16,024 nucleotides of DNA from E44-bin32 sp041573795 (GTDB taxonomy: Bacteria; Chloroflexota; Anaerolineae; Anaerolineales; E44-bin32), in contig JBFFQB010000078.1 of NCBI GenBank assembly GCA_041573795.1, forward strand, positions 1 to 16,024, read 5' to 3'. Below the pieces are notes generated by a model, which made no database searches, was not told the origin of the DNA, and was given only the letters and a program-made list of their open reading frames with translations. This document shows positions 13,875 to 16,024 of the stretch, one piece after another (position 1 is the first letter of the stretch; every line of letters starts with the position of its first letter). A program made the position numbers and the translations under genes.

Positions 13875-14663
13875 ATGAAAGTCAAATCCAGGGACTTCAA
13901 GCGTTGGATGACCCTGGTTTTATTGTCACTTCTGGTTTCCGCATGCCAGGCTCCGCTGGCCATCTTTGCCTCGCCGACGCCAACGCCGACAGATACACCC
14001 ACACAAACGCCGAGCGCGACGCCCACACAAACTCCCACGATCACCCTGACACCAACGGTTACGCTCACACCGACAGAGACCCCCACACCCACGATAACGC
14101 CAACATTCACTGTCACGCCTACTGCCACCTTCGATTTCCCCGATGCGTCTGTGCTGATGCAGGCTCATTGCCGCTATGGACCGGCGAAGGGATACCTTCA
14201 TGCCGGGGACCTGTATCCGGGCGACCAGGGCCTGGTCTGGAACAGGAATTGGGACGCCTCCTGGTTGTGGATTAAATGGTTTAAACAATCCTGGCCATGC
14301 TGGGTATCCGCTTCTGTGGTTGAGGTTGAGGGGGATCCATTTTCAGTGGTTGAATATTACGCACCTTTACCCTGGTCTGAACTTTATGGCCCTACCAAAA
14401 GTGTCTGGGCTGAACGCAAAGGGGACAAGGTTACCGTTTCGTGGGAAGCGGTATACATGACCGAGGACGACGATCGGGGATACATGCTCAAGGTACGGCA
14501 TTGCGTCAATGGCTTCTTAATTGAATCCGTTGTTTCAACCTACAAGACGTCCTACACTTTTGAGGATAAACTTTCCTGTGATCGAAGCTCGAGTGGGTTG
14601 GTCTATGTTGTTGAGAAGCATGGTTATACAGAACCTGTAAATATCCCCTGGCCAAAAGAGTGA
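13875..14663 (+). CDS. Lipoprotein with Thr-Pro repeat linker and SH3-like domain
   Basis: 262 residues. After a basic start comes a hydrophobic stretch with lipobox VSAC (Cys 24). A low-complexity Thr-Pro linker (about 33-85, units such as TPTPTDTPTQTP) holds the rest away from the membrane. Residues about 92-153 resemble a bacterial SH3-like domain (CRYGPAKGYLHAGDL, then SWLWIKW and CWVSASVVEVEGD), a form common in exported Anaerolineae proteins. The last part (about 175-262) looks like a small beta-sandwich with two cysteines (210 and 235) that could pair. It is probably a cell-surface attachment or wall-binding protein. ATG 13875 is preferred from the signal peptide and the promoter position; ATG 13848 would add nine residues. 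It stands alone. Confidence 0.82.
   Translation: MKVKSRDFKRWMTLVLLSLLVSACQAPLAIFASPTPTPTDTPTQTPSATPTQTPTITLTPTVTLTPTETPTPTITPTFTVTPTATFDFPDASVLMQAHCRYGPAKGYLHAGDLYPGDQGLVWNRNWDASWLWIKWFKQSWPCWVSASVVEVEGDPFSVVEYYAPLPWSELYGPTKSVWAERKGDKVTVSWEAVYMTEDDDRGYMLKVRHCVNGFLIESVVSTYKTSYTFEDKLSCDRSSSGLVYVVEKHGYTEPVNIPWPKE
13971..14129 (+). repeat. Imperfect repeat coding for the Thr-Pro linker
   Basis: This stretch is built from imperfect 6- and 12-bp units of ACN-CCN codons. Its opposite strand gives an artificial Val-Gly open frame, which is not a gene. Such repeats vary in length by slippage between strains. Confidence 0.7.
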
Positions 14664-14710
14664 TGGCAAACAGCCGGGGATGGCCAGGCTGCAATTATTA
14701 ATGGCTACAT

Positions 14711-14734
14711 TGGGCATAAGCCCTTAAAATTTTT
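14711..14734 (+). terminator. Weak terminator-like hairpin after the lipoprotein gene
   Basis: GGGC-ATAA-GCCC (14712-14723) is followed by TTAAAATTTTT. The stem is only four pairs, so this is a marginal candidate for the end of the Thr/Pro-rich lipoprotein transcript. Confidence 0.25.
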
Positions 14735-14839
14735 CCCCTGAATGTAAGTCGAAAGAATAAACGTTAGGATCTTTGGTGGATTAAACGATCGCGGGGATCA
14801 GGATAGATGGTTGGTTCATCACAATCCAACTCCGCTGCG

Positions 14840-15670
14840 CTATGACATCAAATCATACGCAGCGAAAAGTTGTCCGCCTTCTCCTGGAGCAGAACGGTCC
14901 AGGTACAGATGCCTTAGCGATAACTCTGCAGGTTGTGCCAGCAGAGGTCCGGCGAGGATGGTAGAGAAAGGGTCTCCTCCAAGGATTCGTGCCGCAAATG
15001 TGAGATACAGCCGATCCAACACTTTCCCCTCGAGCAAAAGGTGCAGGACCCGCGGCCCGGCTGCAGAATAGATCAACTGATAACCCAATTCTCGAAGCCC
15101 CTTGATCGCAGCATCACCAGTCACTTGCGTTTTGCCCCCACGGATGACTGTCAGGCCTCTATCGCTGAATTCCCGGATACGACTATCCGATGCATCTTCT
15201 GTTGTGATGATTACGACCTTGCGGCCATCCGCAATCAGGGCCTCAGGGAGGGGAAAATTTAAGCTGGCACTGATCACTGCAATAGGGGGGTAGCGATCTA
15301 AGCCGTGAGAGAGACGCCAATCGGCGAGATCGGATAAGCTGGGATCGTCGTAAATCCGCAGGATCTCTTGCGCTCGATCCTGGGCATACTCTCGAAGGTA
15401 ACGACCACTGCTGAGTACGATATCGGCCTGGACCGCAAGCTCCTGGAAGAGACGCCAATCACGCCGGTTGCTAATACTGGCTGGTACGGTTAAGTTCCCA
15501 TCCGCATGGGGAACGGCGATGCGTCCATCCAGGCTACTAATGAAGTTGGCATAGACGAAGCTTTCTGCGCTAGCACTGATCTCTGCACGCAATTCTTGCT
15601 GAAGGTAAAGCCCCTGCAATGCCCTCTCACTACCCTTCTCAGGGTATAGTTCCTCAACATTTTTAAGCAT
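14840..15670 (-). CDS. RibD C-terminal / dihydrofolate reductase-like pyrimidine reductase
   Basis: 276 residues matching the reductase half of RibD (NADPH-dependent 5-amino-6-ribosylaminouracil 5'-phosphate reductase fold). Seen are NFISSLDGRIAV (42-53), the later GRYLREYAQDRAQE segment (89-102), and near the end LYLTFAARILGG. The deaminase half is missing, as in many stand-alone members. No other riboflavin gene is near, so it could be a riboflavin-pathway reductase or a related NADPH reductase of unknown substrate. The start at 15670 has GGGA upstream at modest spacing. It lies 62 bp downstream of the ABC exporter gene on the same strand and may be read from its transcript. Confidence 0.82.
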   Translation of the reverse strand: MLKNVEELYPEKGSERALQGLYLQQELRAEISASAESFVYANFISSLDGRIAVPHADGNLTVPASISNRRDWRLFQELAVQADIVLSSGRYLREYAQDRAQEILRIYDDPSLSDLADWRLSHGLDRYPPIAVISASLNFPLPEALIADGRKVVIITTEDASDSRIREFSDRGLTVIRGGKTQVTGDAAIKGLRELGYQLIYSAAGPRVLHLLLEGKVLDRLYLTFAARILGGDPFSTILAGPLLAQPAELSLRHLYLDRSAPGEGGQLFAAYDLMS

Positions 15671-15732
15671 TGGTCATCCCAAGATCCTTCAAGCTAGGCA
15701 TGAATCTGTAACGCGCGGTTCCGCTGTAAGCA

Positions 15733-16024
15733 TTAACTTGCCTTGGATTTACCTTCAATATATTCCAGAGATTGGTGGCGGAAGTAGGTGTTGTAGAGAT
15801 CGGCGTATTGCCCTCCTTGAACCAATAAATCATCATGCGTGCCTTCTGCCAATATCTGTCCCTCTTGCAGTACGATGATTCGGTCCGCATTTTGAATCGT
15901 CCAGAGCCGATGAGCAATGATCATGGCGGTTCGGCCTTGCATGACTTCTTGCAAGCCTTCCTGGATCTGGGCCTCGGTGAAAGGATCGACGCTGGCTGTA
16001 GCTTCATCCAGGATGAGGATAGCC
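15733..16024 (-). CDS. ABC exporter ATP-binding domain, C-terminal fragment (cut by window end)
   Basis: Only the last 96 or so codons are in the window; the frame stays open to its right edge. The visible part has Walker B with D-loop (ILILDEATASVD, immediately inside the edge) and the switch His in IIAHRLWTIQNADRIIVL, then EGQILAEGTHDDLL. This wording is typical of full ABC exporters of the MsbA/LmrA/MDR type, where transmembrane and ATPase domains are in one chain. Motifs here are canonical, unlike the ATPase at 8603-9415. The protein ends normally at TAA (15735-15733). Substrate and partner subunit lie outside the window. Confidence 0.88.
   Translation of the reverse strand, partial: AILILDEATASVDPFTEAQIQEGLQEVMQGRTAMIIAHRLWTIQNADRIIVLQEGQILAEGTHDDLLVQGGQYADLYNTYFRHQSLEYIEGKSKAS

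Noticed and set aside
13832..14128. Minus-strand 98-residue frame rich in Val-Gly repeats
   Set aside because: It is the mirror of the ACN-CCN repeat coding for the Thr-Pro linker of the plus-strand lipoprotein, which has a signal peptide and promoter.

Overview
The window is about 16 kb of ordinary-looking bacterial chromosome. It most resembles Chloroflexota (Anaerolineae-like), judged by style of gene content: three large lipoproteins with Thr/Pro- or Ser/Glu-rich linkers, one carrying a bacterial NBR1-type Ig-like domain and one a seven-repeat Asp-box propeller, plus a URO-D family protein, tandem-GNAT proteins and a tandem-ACT protein. This taxonomic call is inference. Genes are short, mostly monocistronic or in two- to three-gene runs, on both strands. 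I see no rRNA, tRNA, CRISPR, insertion sequence or phage gene.

Left part (1-4579): a URO-D family gene on the minus strand ends at an in-frame TGA, while the family's C-terminal motif continues in frame behind it. An isoprenylcysteine methyltransferase-like membrane protein follows on the plus strand. Next is a GyrI-like gene with a near-consensus sigma-70 promoter. A perfect 18-bp palindrome containing GAACATATGTTC lies at the end of that promoter and has the form of a Gram-positive/Chloroflexota LexA (SOS) box. An MFS exporter follows, behind a -10 element and a 13-bp terminator-like hairpin. A tandem-ACT protein and a 93-aa unknown protein lie on the minus strand.

Middle part (4958-11056): a 409-bp gene-free stretch holds a nested hairpin and a tandem 11-bp repeat. 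A lipoprotein with an NBR1 Ig-like domain follows on the plus strand. A convergent minus-strand block then reads, in its own direction: MFS exporter (about half identical to the first one by eye in the N-terminal half), a 32-aa peptide gene, an ABC ATPase with several non-canonical catalytic motifs and no permease beside it, and two tandem-GNAT acetyltransferases. The 32-aa peptide gene has its own TTGACA promoter and a full AAAGGAGG ribosome-binding site. It is followed by two intrinsic terminators whose arms can pair with each other. This is the most unusual locus of the window: either an independently expressed small protein or peptide precursor, or a leader-peptide attenuator for the ABC-GNAT-GNAT genes.

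Right part (11259-16024): an Asp-box propeller lipoprotein is followed 33 bp later by an RNA 3'-phosphate cyclase (rtcA) gene. Then come a Thr-Pro-rich SH3-like lipoprotein with its own promoter, a RibD C-terminal-type reductase on the minus strand, and the 3' end of an ABC exporter gene that runs out of the window.
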